Shown: positions 42,796 through 50,683 of the stretch, piece by piece
Layout: each line of letters opens with the position of its first letter
Numbering within the stretch: position 1 is the first letter of the stretch
From: Capsulimonas corticalis
GTDB lineage: Bacteria; Armatimonadota; Armatimonadia; Armatimonadales; Capsulimonadaceae
Direction: 5' to 3'
DNA: 64,000 bases
Assembly: GCF_003574315.2 (NCBI RefSeq)
Contig: NZ_AP025739.1
Span: forward strand, 5,394,001 to 5,458,000
Position numbers and translations under genes: made by a program
Notes under the pieces: model-generated
Databases searched by the model: none
What the model saw: only the letters and a program-made list of their open reading frames with translations
What the model was told of the DNA's origin: nothing

Positions 42796-44604
42796 ATGAA
42801 CAAGCGCCACGCAGGCACATGGACGGCTTGCGCCGCAGTCCTGACGGTCATGCTCCACCCTTATCCAGCCACCGCCGCAACAGATGCTTCCGCAAACTCG
42901 GGCGCGGCCACCCTGGATTCCGTGACGCTTTACCGAAATAATCCGGAACGCACTGGATTTACTCAGAAGACGCTGACGACGCCGCTGTCGCTGTTCTGGA
43001 AGTTTACGTCGTCCGCTTCCCCGGATACTCCCTCCTCGCCGGTCGCGCAGGACGGGATTCTCTACTTCGCATGCGGTCCCGCCGTGTACGCGGTGCGGGA
43101 GTCCGATGGATCTCAGGTATGGAAGTTCGCGCCGTCGTCCGACAAAGACGCCAAGCCGTTCAAAAACACGCCCGCGATTGACGATGGCTTCTTATATGTC
43201 GGCGGCGACGATTACAACTTCTACAAGATCGACATCAAGAACGGCAAGCAGGTATGGGTCTTCAAAGCGCCCTACGGCATCCGTTCGCAGCCGATCGTTC
43301 AGGGCGGCCTGGTCCTCTTCGGCAGTGAAGACGGCGTCTGCTACGCTCTCGATATCAAAACGGGAGAAGTGGCGTGGTCGGCCACGACGAACGGTTCCGT
43401 CTCGGCGCCGCCGATGATGACATCCCCCTCGGTCGTCGTTTTCGCATCCTCGGACAACAGTCTGTACGCGTTCAACCCGCTCACGGGCCGCAACGCCTGG
43501 TCGGTCAAATTGCCGACGGACCCCACGCATTCTCCGCCGATCTACAGCGGCAACGAGATTTTTGTCGCGGCGGATGAGTACTTCTTCTGCCTGACCGGCC
43601 GTACGGGCGCCACGCGCTGGCAAACGAAGCTGGGATCGCCGGTCACCACGCCGCTGACCTATTCGCATAGCTCGATCTTCTTCGGCACACAAGACAACAA
43701 CATCATCTCCCTGTCGGATCGCGGCAAGATCCAATGGTCGACGGATATTGGGTATCCCACCAGCGCCGCTCCGCTGCTGGCCGGCGACACCCTCTTTGTC
43801 CCGACACAGCATGGCATTGTTTACGCGCTTTCGGCCAGCAGCGGCAAGATCCTTTGGAACTATGTCGTCCAGGCCGCCGGCACGGACAAGCAGCCAAAGC
43901 TGGAGTTTACCGACATCGCCTCATCGCCGATCCTGGTGAACGGCGCACTGTATGTCCTGAGCGACGACGGCAGCCTGTCGGCGTTCCGCGCCGACGCCAC
44001 GGACCACGCTCCGCCGCTGTTCTCGAAGTTCACTCCGGCGCCCACGACAACTGTCGGCGGCGTGCGTGTTCCTTATAGCGCGCTGATCATCGACGAAGGA
44101 TCCGGCGTCAACCCGGCCAGCGTCTCGCTGTCCGTGGATGGCTCGAAAGTGCCGCCGGTCGAATACGATCCCAGCTTCAATGGCGCCCACGTGATCACCC
44201 ATGTCGACGATCCGGAAGATCGGGTGCCGCACCTTGCCGACGGCCCGCACCAGGTCATCCTCACGGCTTCAGATTGGCGCGGAAACAAGGCCACCACGAC
44301 CTGGAGCTTCACCGTCGATAACAAACTCAACCCGGAAGACACCAAGGGTTACGTCCCGCCGACCACTACGCCGAACGCGCGCCAGAATCGCGGCCAGCAG
44401 AACGGCGGAGCGGCGCAGCCGGGCGGCGCTACAGGCCAGACGCCTGGCGGCGGCGGCAATAACAACGGCGGGCGAGCCACGCCGGGCGGCGGCGGCGTGA
44501 CGAATGGAGGAGGCGGCGTTGCGCCCACTCCAAAGCCGAAGCCCACCCCCACTCCTACGCCGAACCCGCCCGCTGGCGGCGGACCGCCTCCTCCGCCTCT
44601 GTAG
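42796..44604 (+). CDS. PQQ-type beta-propeller secreted protein
   Basis: A 602-residue protein with a signal peptide (about 1-28). Its PQQ-like propeller repeats include FACGPAVYAVRESDGSQVW, GGDDYNFYKIDIKNGKQVW and VCYALDIKTGEVAWSA; each blade ends in a Trp-docking W. A C-terminal Ig-like region (about 420-530) is followed by a Gly/Pro/Asn-rich tail. The repeats resemble BamB/PQQ dehydrogenase blades but the catalytic residues of a PQQ enzyme are not apparent, so it is probably a binding or scaffold protein. The start at 42796 has AAGGAGA 6 nt upstream; the in-frame ATG at 42712 has none. dprA begins 11 bp downstream. Confidence 0.83.
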   Translation: MNKRHAGTWTACAAVLTVMLHPYPATAATDASANSGAATLDSVTLYRNNPERTGFTQKTLTTPLSLFWKFTSSASPDTPSSPVAQDGILYFACGPAVYAVRESDGSQVWKFAPSSDKDAKPFKNTPAIDDGFLYVGGDDYNFYKIDIKNGKQVWVFKAPYGIRSQPIVQGGLVLFGSEDGVCYALDIKTGEVAWSATTNGSVSAPPMMTSPSVVVFASSDNSLYAFNPLTGRNAWSVKLPTDPTHSPPIYSGNEIFVAADEYFFCLTGRTGATRWQTKLGSPVTTPLTYSHSSIFFGTQDNNIISLSDRGKIQWSTDIGYPTSAAPLLAGDTLFVPTQHGIVYALSASSGKILWNYVVQAAGTDKQPKLEFTDIASSPILVNGALYVLSDDGSLSAFRADATDHAPPLFSKFTPAPTTTVGGVRVPYSALIIDEGSGVNPASVSLSVDGSKVPPVEYDPSFNGAHVITHVDDPEDRVPHLADGPHQVILTASDWRGNKATTTWSFTVDNKLNPEDTKGYVPPTTTPNARQNRGQQNGGAAQPGGATGQTPGGGGNNNGGRATPGGGGVTNGGGGVAPTPKPKPTPTPTPNPPAGGGPPPPPL

Positions 44605-44614
44605 AGCCGAACCG

Positions 44615-45300
44615 ATGACCATCGCAGATCCGACCGCCGGCAGCGCTCAGCAGATTGCCTGGCTCCGACTGAACGCGCTTGAGTTTGCTCCCAAGCGCGT
44701 TCACGCTCTCCTAGAGTTCTTTGACGGCTCTCCTGAGATCGCCTTCTCCCAGTCAGAGTCCGCGTGGCGTCAGGCGCTCCCGGATCTTACGTCCAAGCAG
44801 CTCGAACGCCTTCGCAAGATTCGCGATCAAGATTTCTCCAAAGAAATCGTCTTTCTGGAGCGATCCGGCGGACGAGCCGTTCCCTTCACCGATCCCGACT
44901 ACCCCGCAAACCTGAAGCCCTTGCCGGACGCCCCGCCCGTCCTGATCGTCCGAGGCTCCTTCGTCAGCGAAGACAAATTCAGCGTCGCCATCGTTGGCTC
45001 CCGCCGCGCCAGCTCCTACGGCCTCTCGCTCGCCCGACGCTTCGCCGCCGAGCTTGCCGACCGCGGCCTCACCGTCGTCTCCGGCGGCGCGCGAGGCGTA
45101 GACACCCAGGCGCACCTCGGCGCGCTGGACGCCAAAGGCCGCACCATCGCCTATTTGGGCTGTGGCGCCGACATCAACTACCCGTCCGAAAACCGCACCC
45201 TCTTTGACAACATCGTCACCTCCGGCGGCGCCGTCGTCTCCGAATTCCCGCTCGGCACGCGCCCCGAGCCCTGGCGATTTCCCGCAAGAAATAGACTCAT
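44615..45300 (+). pseudogene. dprA: DprA, 3' part displaced by the mobile element
   Basis: About 229 residues of DprA remain: an N-terminal helical region, then the Rossmann core with VAIVGSRRASSYGLSLARR, LTVVSGGARGVDTQAHLGAL and YLGCGADINYPSENRTLF. It ends in FPARNRLISG, the conserved segment that normally leads to the second half of the protein. After this point the frame runs antisense into the serine recombinase. DprA loads RecA on incoming single-stranded DNA during natural transformation, so the break should remove or impair competence. The frame continues to 45634 without DprA similarity. Position 45300 marks the last clear DprA codon. Confidence 0.9.
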
Positions 45301-47046
45301 TTCGGGTACGGCGCTCGGCGTGCCAACAGTATCTGCGAAAGTTTCGTCGGCAAACAAGCCCGGCTTAAAGAAGATCTCGGCCCCGTTATTCTTGCCCTCT
45401 TTGAATGGCAAGACCTTTTCAATAACGGAGCCGGTGATATCGCGCTTGGTCGCGCCTGGGACATGCGGCGACGTCAGCGCGATGCGCACGTCGGCAAGTA
45501 TGTCTGTGATGGCGACAGGCTTTGGAGACATGGCTCTGCCGCGACTTGGATGCACATTTACGCTCTTGGCTAGAACACCCCGCTGTTTCTCCAGGTCTTG
45601 CCGCCGCGCAGCTATTTCTGCAAAGACAGCCTGATAGACATCCGGCGATGCGCCTGCCCGAATGCCTGCAATCTGCGCCTGAACAGCGGCGGCTTCTTCT
45701 TGTCCGATCTCCTTCAAAGCGCGATCAAGCGCCGTCAACTGACGGCGTATCGCGTCGCCGTCTAAAGTTGCGGGGCTCATCTGGTTATATTCCGCGACCA
45801 GCGCCGCAACCATGGCCGGACGCAGGCAGGCATCCTCCAGCGCGCTAATGACTCGCTCTTCAATATCCTGCACATAATATCCTGTGGGGGCGCATGCGGC
45901 ATTCCCTTTGCCTAAATTAACAACCGAAGTGCGGTAAACGCCACACTGATAGCGCGCCGGATATTCAAACACGTCAGTGCTTCCTGGCTTCTTGCTTTTT
46001 TGCCGGGTGGGCGACATGTGATACATGCCCGCGCCGCATTCGCGGCAAAACACCCGCGCCGTCAGCATATGAACGCGGTTCGGGTTTCCGCTTTTCAGCT
46101 TTTTGTTTTCCTGCATCTGTTGCGCGCAATAGTCCCATACGTCTTCAGAGACCAGGGCCGGGCAGTCAAAGGTAATCCAGGTGTCTTCCGCTGCCGGGCG
46201 CATGCGGTGCGCCGATGTGAGCGGCTTTCCGGTGCGCTGATGGACCTGTCCAAGCCTGCTTTCATCGGTGTCATGGTCAAATCTGCCAAACACTGCACAG
46301 CCTTTGTAAACCGGGTTTAAAAACATAAATCTGATATTGGTTGAGCGCCAGCACTTGCCGCCGCCGGGCGTCGGCGCGCCGGCACTATTCAATTCTTTTG
46401 CTAATTCGTTGAGCGAGTGCGTGCCGGCCACATATTTCGCAAACAGATCACGGACGATTTGCGCTTGGCTTTCGATGATCTGATACTTGCCCAATTGATC
46501 ATGTGTATAATGGCCGCGCAGCACATCGGCCTTGGTAACGATGCGATAACCAAAAGGTGATGTCCGCCGTGCTGACTGGATGCCATGCTCTGCGCGCTTT
46601 ACAAAGCCGCTGTAGGTCCGCTTGCGGATAACCTTGCGCTCGTATTCCGCGAACTGCCCCATCATGCCAAACGCGAAATCTCCTTCGGGGGTATCGTCAA
46701 AATTCATATCGCAGAAAATGATCCGCCCACCTGCCGCCTGTACGGCTTTTTTAATCACCTGCTGATGTTCGGTATCCCGGCTGTAGCGGCTCATATTGGC
46801 GCAGATCAGCGTGTCAGCGCGCCCCGCTTGAATATCGGCAATGGCTTGCATCATGCCATGGCGCTGCGTCAGCCATGCGCCGGATATGCCACCATCGTAA
46901 TATTCAGCTACGATGGGCAGTCCTAAATCTAACGCCTTCAATCGGCAGGCATCAAGCTGGGTCTCCGGTGACGTGCCGTGCGCTTCCTGTCCATCTGAAC
47001 TCACGCGCGTATAAAGCACCGCGCCACGCGTTTTATTGATTGTCAT
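45178..47046 (-). CDS. Large serine recombinase (site-specific integrase)
   Basis: A 622-residue serine recombinase. The catalytic domain opens TRGAVLYTRVSSDGQ with the nucleophile Ser16, and contains EYYDGGISGAWLTQRHGMM and ANMSRYSRDTEHQQ. A recombinase DNA-binding domain and a zinc-ribbon (VFCRECGAGMYHM, later CGVYRT) follow, with a coiled region near residues 480-540. The start at 47046 has AAGGAAAG upstream. The last part of the frame, about 40-54 residues from DVGTPSAVPEM on, is read from the antisense of dprA, so its C-terminus depends on the integration site. It presumably catalyses insertion and excision. Confidence 0.93.
   Translation of the reverse strand: MTINKTRGAVLYTRVSSDGQEAHGTSPETQLDACRLKALDLGLPIVAEYYDGGISGAWLTQRHGMMQAIADIQAGRADTLICANMSRYSRDTEHQQVIKKAVQAAGGRIIFCDMNFDDTPEGDFAFGMMGQFAEYERKVIRKRTYSGFVKRAEHGIQSARRTSPFGYRIVTKADVLRGHYTHDQLGKYQIIESQAQIVRDLFAKYVAGTHSLNELAKELNSAGAPTPGGGKCWRSTNIRFMFLNPVYKGCAVFGRFDHDTDESRLGQVHQRTGKPLTSAHRMRPAAEDTWITFDCPALVSEDVWDYCAQQMQENKKLKSGNPNRVHMLTARVFCRECGAGMYHMSPTRQKSKKPGSTDVFEYPARYQCGVYRTSVVNLGKGNAACAPTGYYVQDIEERVISALEDACLRPAMVAALVAEYNQMSPATLDGDAIRRQLTALDRALKEIGQEEAAAVQAQIAGIRAGASPDVYQAVFAEIAARRQDLEKQRGVLAKSVNVHPSRGRAMSPKPVAITDILADVRIALTSPHVPGATKRDITGSVIEKVLPFKEGKNNGAEIFFKPGLFADETFADTVGTPSAVPEMSLFLAGNRQGSGRVPSGNSETTAPPEVTMLSKRVRFSDG
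45300..45340. other. Left junction of the mobile element (attachment-site region)
   Basis: DprA similarity stops at or shortly after 45300, and the serine-recombinase reading frame crosses this point on the other strand. The exact crossover pair cannot be fixed without the empty site. The right junction, expected to resume with a DprA GLSxG-type codon run, is not in the window. Confidence 0.7.
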
Positions 47047-47251
47047 TGATTCTTTCCTTGCGCGGCCTGCCCTGACGCCGCACCCCACCGGACGCCTTGA
47101 ATTGGTCAAGTTGTTGGCGCGTGACGCGCCATGATTTCTTATTTGCCATATATCCCGGCATATCACCGGCGTTGAGCATTCGCCGTACTGTGTTTACCGC
47201 AAGGCCAAGCTCGGCGGCCACTTCTGCCGCCGTCATATCCGGTTTGTCCAT
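47033..47251 (-). CDS. Small helix-turn-helix protein, excisionase-like
   Basis: A 72-residue MerR/excisionase-type HTH: MTAAEVAAELGLAVNTVRRM in the first helices, then the wing MPGYMANKKSWRVTRQQLDQF. Its end overlaps the recombinase start (14 bp), so the two are translationally coupled. It may direct the recombinase toward excision or regulate it. A TTGACA box at 47311-47316 on the minus strand may be part of its promoter. Confidence 0.85.
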   Translation of the reverse strand: MDKPDMTAAEVAAELGLAVNTVRRMLNAGDMPGYMANKKSWRVTRQQLDQFKASGGVRRQGRPRKERINDNQ

Positions 47252-47349
47252 GGAGCTATGTTTCGATGCTTATGGATGCTTTTCCTGCTTTATTCTCAAT
47301 GTTTTTTCGCTGTCAAATCGCTCCATGATTGCACGACTTGACTATCTAA

Positions 47350-47371
47350 GTTTGCAGCGCAGGCTGCAAAC
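47350..47371. repeat. Short perfect inverted repeat upstream of the recombinase operon
   Basis: Arms 47350-47358 and 47363-47371 pair over 9 bp with a 4-nt loop. It lies upstream of the excisionase-like gene and may be an operator or a recombinase accessory site. Confidence 0.45.
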
Positions 47372-47582
47372 CTGAATAATGCGACGGAAAGTGCTATTCA
47401 GACACGGTTTCTGCGATGTAGATTTCTTGTAAAAACGCCATTACGCATCATTGAACTTTAGCGCGTTTGTAAAATCTTCTCATAGATCAATGTCGGAGAA
47501 ATTGACCGTTGCAGAGAAGGAAGCGCCGACAGTAAAAATATTCATGAGCGCGGAGACAGGTAAGCCTATCCATGGCTTGGTC

Positions 47583-47804
47583 CTAAATCGACGCGGCTTC
47601 GGCGCTGCTCTCTGCCGCCAGGGTAATAGCCTTATTTTGATCCCGCTCATGCCGTCGATGAAGGTCGGCGGCCTGCCGGACGAGACGGGCAAATACAGCA
47701 AGTGACGGGCTATGAATGGCGGCATTCAGCGGCGGCGACGCAAGGCTAACCCTGTCTATCCGAAATAATGCGTTTGGCAAAGTTTCTTGTACATTTTGAG
47801 GCAT
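47583..47804 (-). CDS. Possible small protein of unknown function
   Basis: A 73-residue reading frame with an amphipathic, Arg/Ala-rich C-terminal half (LARLVRQ-type pattern within VFARLVRQAADLHRRHERD). AAGGA lies about 9 nt before the ATG. Overlapping frames on the plus strand (47451-47705) are alternatives. The rest of the 47252-48056 interval shows only AT-rich sequence and short repeats. No family is recognised. Confidence 0.35.
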   Translation of the reverse strand: MPQNVQETLPNALFRIDRVSLASPPLNAAIHSPSLAVFARLVRQAADLHRRHERDQNKAITLAAESSAEAASI

Positions 47805-47899
47805 GAGCTAATGTCCTTATCCATCACAGCCCTTTGATAGCGTAAATCGCAGTTGCGTTGCTTGCTTGGCCTTAATAAATCTCACCTACACAATAAATC

Positions 47900-47932
47900 G
47901 AGGAAACAACCAAGCTGTAAAAGCGTTTCCTC
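47900..47932. repeat. Inverted repeat upstream of the SARP-like regulator
   Basis: GAGGAAAC (47900-47907) and GTTTCCTC (47925-47932) form an 8-bp dyad in AT-rich DNA, about 125 bp before the regulator start. It is a candidate autoregulatory site. Confidence 0.4.
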
Positions 47933-48056
47933 TAACTAAAAAAATTATATTTATTTTGTGGGTGAAAGACAATTGAAGTACAAGGAATCTTCATGAAGCT
48001 TGGTGAATACCGGCGTCAGTCACTTTCAAGGTCTTTTCGATCAGAGACATTTACTA

Positions 48057-49175
48057 ATGATCACATTCTTGCTGTTTGGGAAATTTCAAATTTGCTTATC
48101 CGACGGTCGCACTGAAACGATCGCGGATACAATGGCGGCGCGAATTCTCGCTTTCCTGGCATACCAGAATCGCTTTTGCGCGCGCAATGAAATTGTGGCT
48201 GCCTGCTGGGGTGCACATCGTGTTAGTGGCCGGGACCGGTTAGAAGATGAGGCTTATCAAAAGCAAATTTCAAATCTAAGGGGGATCTTCACAGAGCGAC
48301 TTGGCGTGCCATGGCAAGATTATTTGCTGACGCAGCCGAATGGTGCGCAACTGAAAGACGGCGCGTTTACCACAGACGTTATGCAATTTAACGGATTGTT
48401 GGCGGCTGGCTATGGTCGCAGCAATGATCTGAATGATCGGCAGGCAAAGCTTCTCGAAGCGGATGCCTTGCGGCGTGGCTATTTTCTTGATGGCATGAAC
48501 TGCGAATGGATTATCTCGCAAGATGGCGGAGCGCGGACGGATTATACCGCTCGCTTTAAAGACTTACGCCAAGAGATTCAGCAATTAGGATCTTCTGCCG
48601 AGCATCAAGCCGCGCCGCATGTTCCCTATTATGACAGTCTGTATGAAGCAATCCCAGATTTACGAAAAGCGATCAGCCAAGCCAAGAGAGAGATCGTTTT
48701 ATGCGGGATTAGTCTGAATGTAACGATCCCCATTATTTACGATATCCTCTTAGACCGGCTAGGTGATGGCCTCACGATCAAGTTTCTCCTCCTTGATCCT
48801 GCCAGTCAGTGGCTTTCGCATTTTGCGGCGATCACCGGCAGCGATACGGTCACGCAAAAGCAAGAAGTCATTCTAACGTTACATCGGTTGAGTAGTCTGA
48901 TATCCAAAGCGCCAGCGCCTCCAGCAAGCGATACCATTAATCAGCTCTTGATTGATGTGTCGGTTTTTGACGGCTTTCTTCCTGGCCGTATCTATGCTGT
49001 TGATCCTCAGAACGAAGACGGCCAACTTTTCTATTTCCCCTATCTCAATGCCACAACCCCGTCGCGTCTTCCAGGCTTTACCTGGTCACAGCGACAGACA
49101 GGACCGTTTGAAACCTATACCCATGCTATTTGGCAGCTTTGGCAGAACCGCAGCCGATCCGATGTTCGTCAATAA
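48057..49175 (+). CDS. SARP-like winged-helix/BTAD regulator with a C-terminal phospholipase-D-like region
   Basis: A 372-residue protein. The N-terminal part has an OmpR/SARP winged helix (ITFLLFGKFQICLSDGR, RILAFLAYQNRFCARNEIV, AYQKQISNLRGIFTERLG). The BTAD-like helical region follows, with ADALRRGYFLDGMNCEWI. From about residue 185 the C-terminal half, PYYDSLYEAIPDLRKAISQ, EIVLCGISLNVTIPIIYDIL and IKFLLLDPASQWL, resembles the DUF5919/phospholipase-D-like domains seen in HTH-linked signalling proteins. It does not carry a clear HKD motif. It could sense a ligand or damage and control the following transfer genes. Start at ATG 48057; a separate short frame with a better ribosome site starts at 47993 but is not extended. 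Confidence 0.65.
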   Translation: MITFLLFGKFQICLSDGRTETIADTMAARILAFLAYQNRFCARNEIVAACWGAHRVSGRDRLEDEAYQKQISNLRGIFTERLGVPWQDYLLTQPNGAQLKDGAFTTDVMQFNGLLAAGYGRSNDLNDRQAKLLEADALRRGYFLDGMNCEWIISQDGGARTDYTARFKDLRQEIQQLGSSAEHQAAPHVPYYDSLYEAIPDLRKAISQAKREIVLCGISLNVTIPIIYDILLDRLGDGLTIKFLLLDPASQWLSHFAAITGSDTVTQKQEVILTLHRLSSLISKAPAPPASDTINQLLIDVSVFDGFLPGRIYAVDPQNEDGQLFYFPYLNATTPSRLPGFTWSQRQTGPFETYTHAIWQLWQNRSRSDVRQ

Positions 49176-49214
49176 ATCGTACTAAATCGTAAATAGAATT
49201 TGGAGGGTTTAACC

Positions 49215-49994
49215 GTGGCGAATTTACAGCTTGATAAACAAACCGCGAGCCGCCAGGAGAAAACGGACGCGAAGACGAAGCTCGGCCTGGCTGGAATTAC
49301 ATTATTGATCGCGCTCGGCGTTGTTGGCATTTGTATTATGTCGCCAGCGGTGCGCCGTCCTATTGATATATATCTTAGCAAATGGGTAGATCCCAACCGG
49401 TTATACGATCCTCATCGATCAGCAATCGATCAAGCGCTCATTGGCACGAACTATTCTGTGATGCATGTGCCCCAGGCGGGGATCGCTGTGGTCTTCTATA
49501 TTTCAAAATCAGATGCGCATGTGTTATCCGATCCCACCACGCAATTTGTTGCGCCAAATCCGTTTCATATCAGCAGATCTGATTCTCCTTATGCAATCTC
49601 TCAATCCGGCATTATGAAGAACATTGCCAACCTTGAAGATTGTTATGCAATGAGTGTGCCGAAGCGTTCCGTCGCGGCTATTATTGGTGATATGGATATC
49701 ATATCACCGGATGTGCTTAATCAAGTCCTAGCAGGTGTTGCTGCAAATCGCATTGGGCCGGAACAGACCGCCGGAAGTTACGCCATTTACGACCATGACC
49801 ATGCGTTGATCCAACATCTCTATGCGTCGGGGGCCATTCAAGGCACATTGCAAACGCAAACGAACGATCAAACGCCAGGCATAACTTTTGGTGAGCAGAG
49901 CGATGACATTATCGTTCCTATCGATAAACGCCAGCAGATGGATGTTATGCTAGGCGAGAACATGAGAGTTGGTCAGCAAGGTCAGCAGCTGTAA
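49215..49994 (+). CDS. Membrane-anchored protein of the transfer region, unknown family
   Basis: A 259-residue protein from a GTG at 49215, chosen because GGAGGG lies 7 nt upstream; a TTG at 49200 lies on the other side of that site. It has one membrane helix (about residues 27-46, LGLAGITLLIALGVVGICIM) and a large external or cytoplasmic domain. The tail is Gln-rich (VGQQGQQL). It precedes the three-helix protein and the coupling ATPase on the same strand by 32 bp, so it is likely part of the same operon. No family is recognised. Confidence 0.65.
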   Translation: MANLQLDKQTASRQEKTDAKTKLGLAGITLLIALGVVGICIMSPAVRRPIDIYLSKWVDPNRLYDPHRSAIDQALIGTNYSVMHVPQAGIAVVFYISKSDAHVLSDPTTQFVAPNPFHISRSDSPYAISQSGIMKNIANLEDCYAMSVPKRSVAAIIGDMDIISPDVLNQVLAGVAANRIGPEQTAGSYAIYDHDHALIQHLYASGAIQGTLQTQTNDQTPGITFGEQSDDIIVPIDKRQQMDVMLGENMRVGQQGQQL

Positions 49995-50026
49995 ATAGCG
50001 CTTCGCATCGCATATGGAGAACTGCT

Positions 50027-50683
50027 ATGCTACTTATCCTTATCGTTGGCTTGATAGCTACTTTGGCGCTCTGGGGTTTAATTTACCGCCTTGCCGTCTA
50101 TTGGCGTGATGCACATTCCGTGAAAGCAGGAATGAGCTTGACGACCGAGATGGAGATCATCGCGCCGCCGCCTCTAGCGGCCTTCCAACTTTTTCGACGC
50201 ATGACGATAATTAGCGTCGTAATATTGATCCTGTGGAGCATGATAGCTTTCTGGCTCTCTCAAGAACAAAAAGATTCGTTTTTTATTATTTTCCTCAGAC
50301 CATTTATCAATCCGCTAGCAAACGGCCTGATTGCTGTCGCGGTACGCATTGGTCTCTGGCTTGCGGTTGCATCCATCTGTATCTGCATTTGGCTTTGGAT
50401 AGCGGTTCGGCGCACAGGCGGACGCCGTGTGGTCAAACACATGAAACACTTTGGCAAATCTGGCAAGAAACAGACAGTGGTTTTTACAGAACCCCAGGCC
50501 AATGCTTGGCCGCCGGATTTTGCCGATGCTTTGCCGCGCCCAAACGCTCATGTTGCTTGGCGCAATGGAAGGGAAATTGTCGTTGAGATTCCGCCTTTCG
50601 ATCGTCCCCCAGTAAGTTATGGCGCTAGTGTAGAAGACGATATGCAAAACCTCCTTACCGGTCCGGAGGACAATCATGCCTGA
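50027..50683 (+). CDS. Three-helix membrane protein upstream of the coupling ATPase
   Basis: A 218-residue protein with membrane helices at about 2-22, 58-79 and 95-125 and a cytoplasmic C-terminal tail. GGAG lies 9 nt before the ATG. Its stop overlaps the start of the VirD4-like ATPase by 8 bp, showing translational coupling. Because that ATPase lacks membrane helices, this protein may provide the membrane anchor that is fused in ordinary coupling proteins. No family is recognised. Confidence 0.7.
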   Translation: MLLILIVGLIATLALWGLIYRLAVYWRDAHSVKAGMSLTTEMEIIAPPPLAAFQLFRRMTIISVVILILWSMIAFWLSQEQKDSFFIIFLRPFINPLANGLIAVAVRIGLWLAVASICICIWLWIAVRRTGGRRVVKHMKHFGKSGKKQTVVFTEPQANAWPPDFADALPRPNAHVAWRNGREIVVEIPPFDRPPVSYGASVEDDMQNLLTGPEDNHA

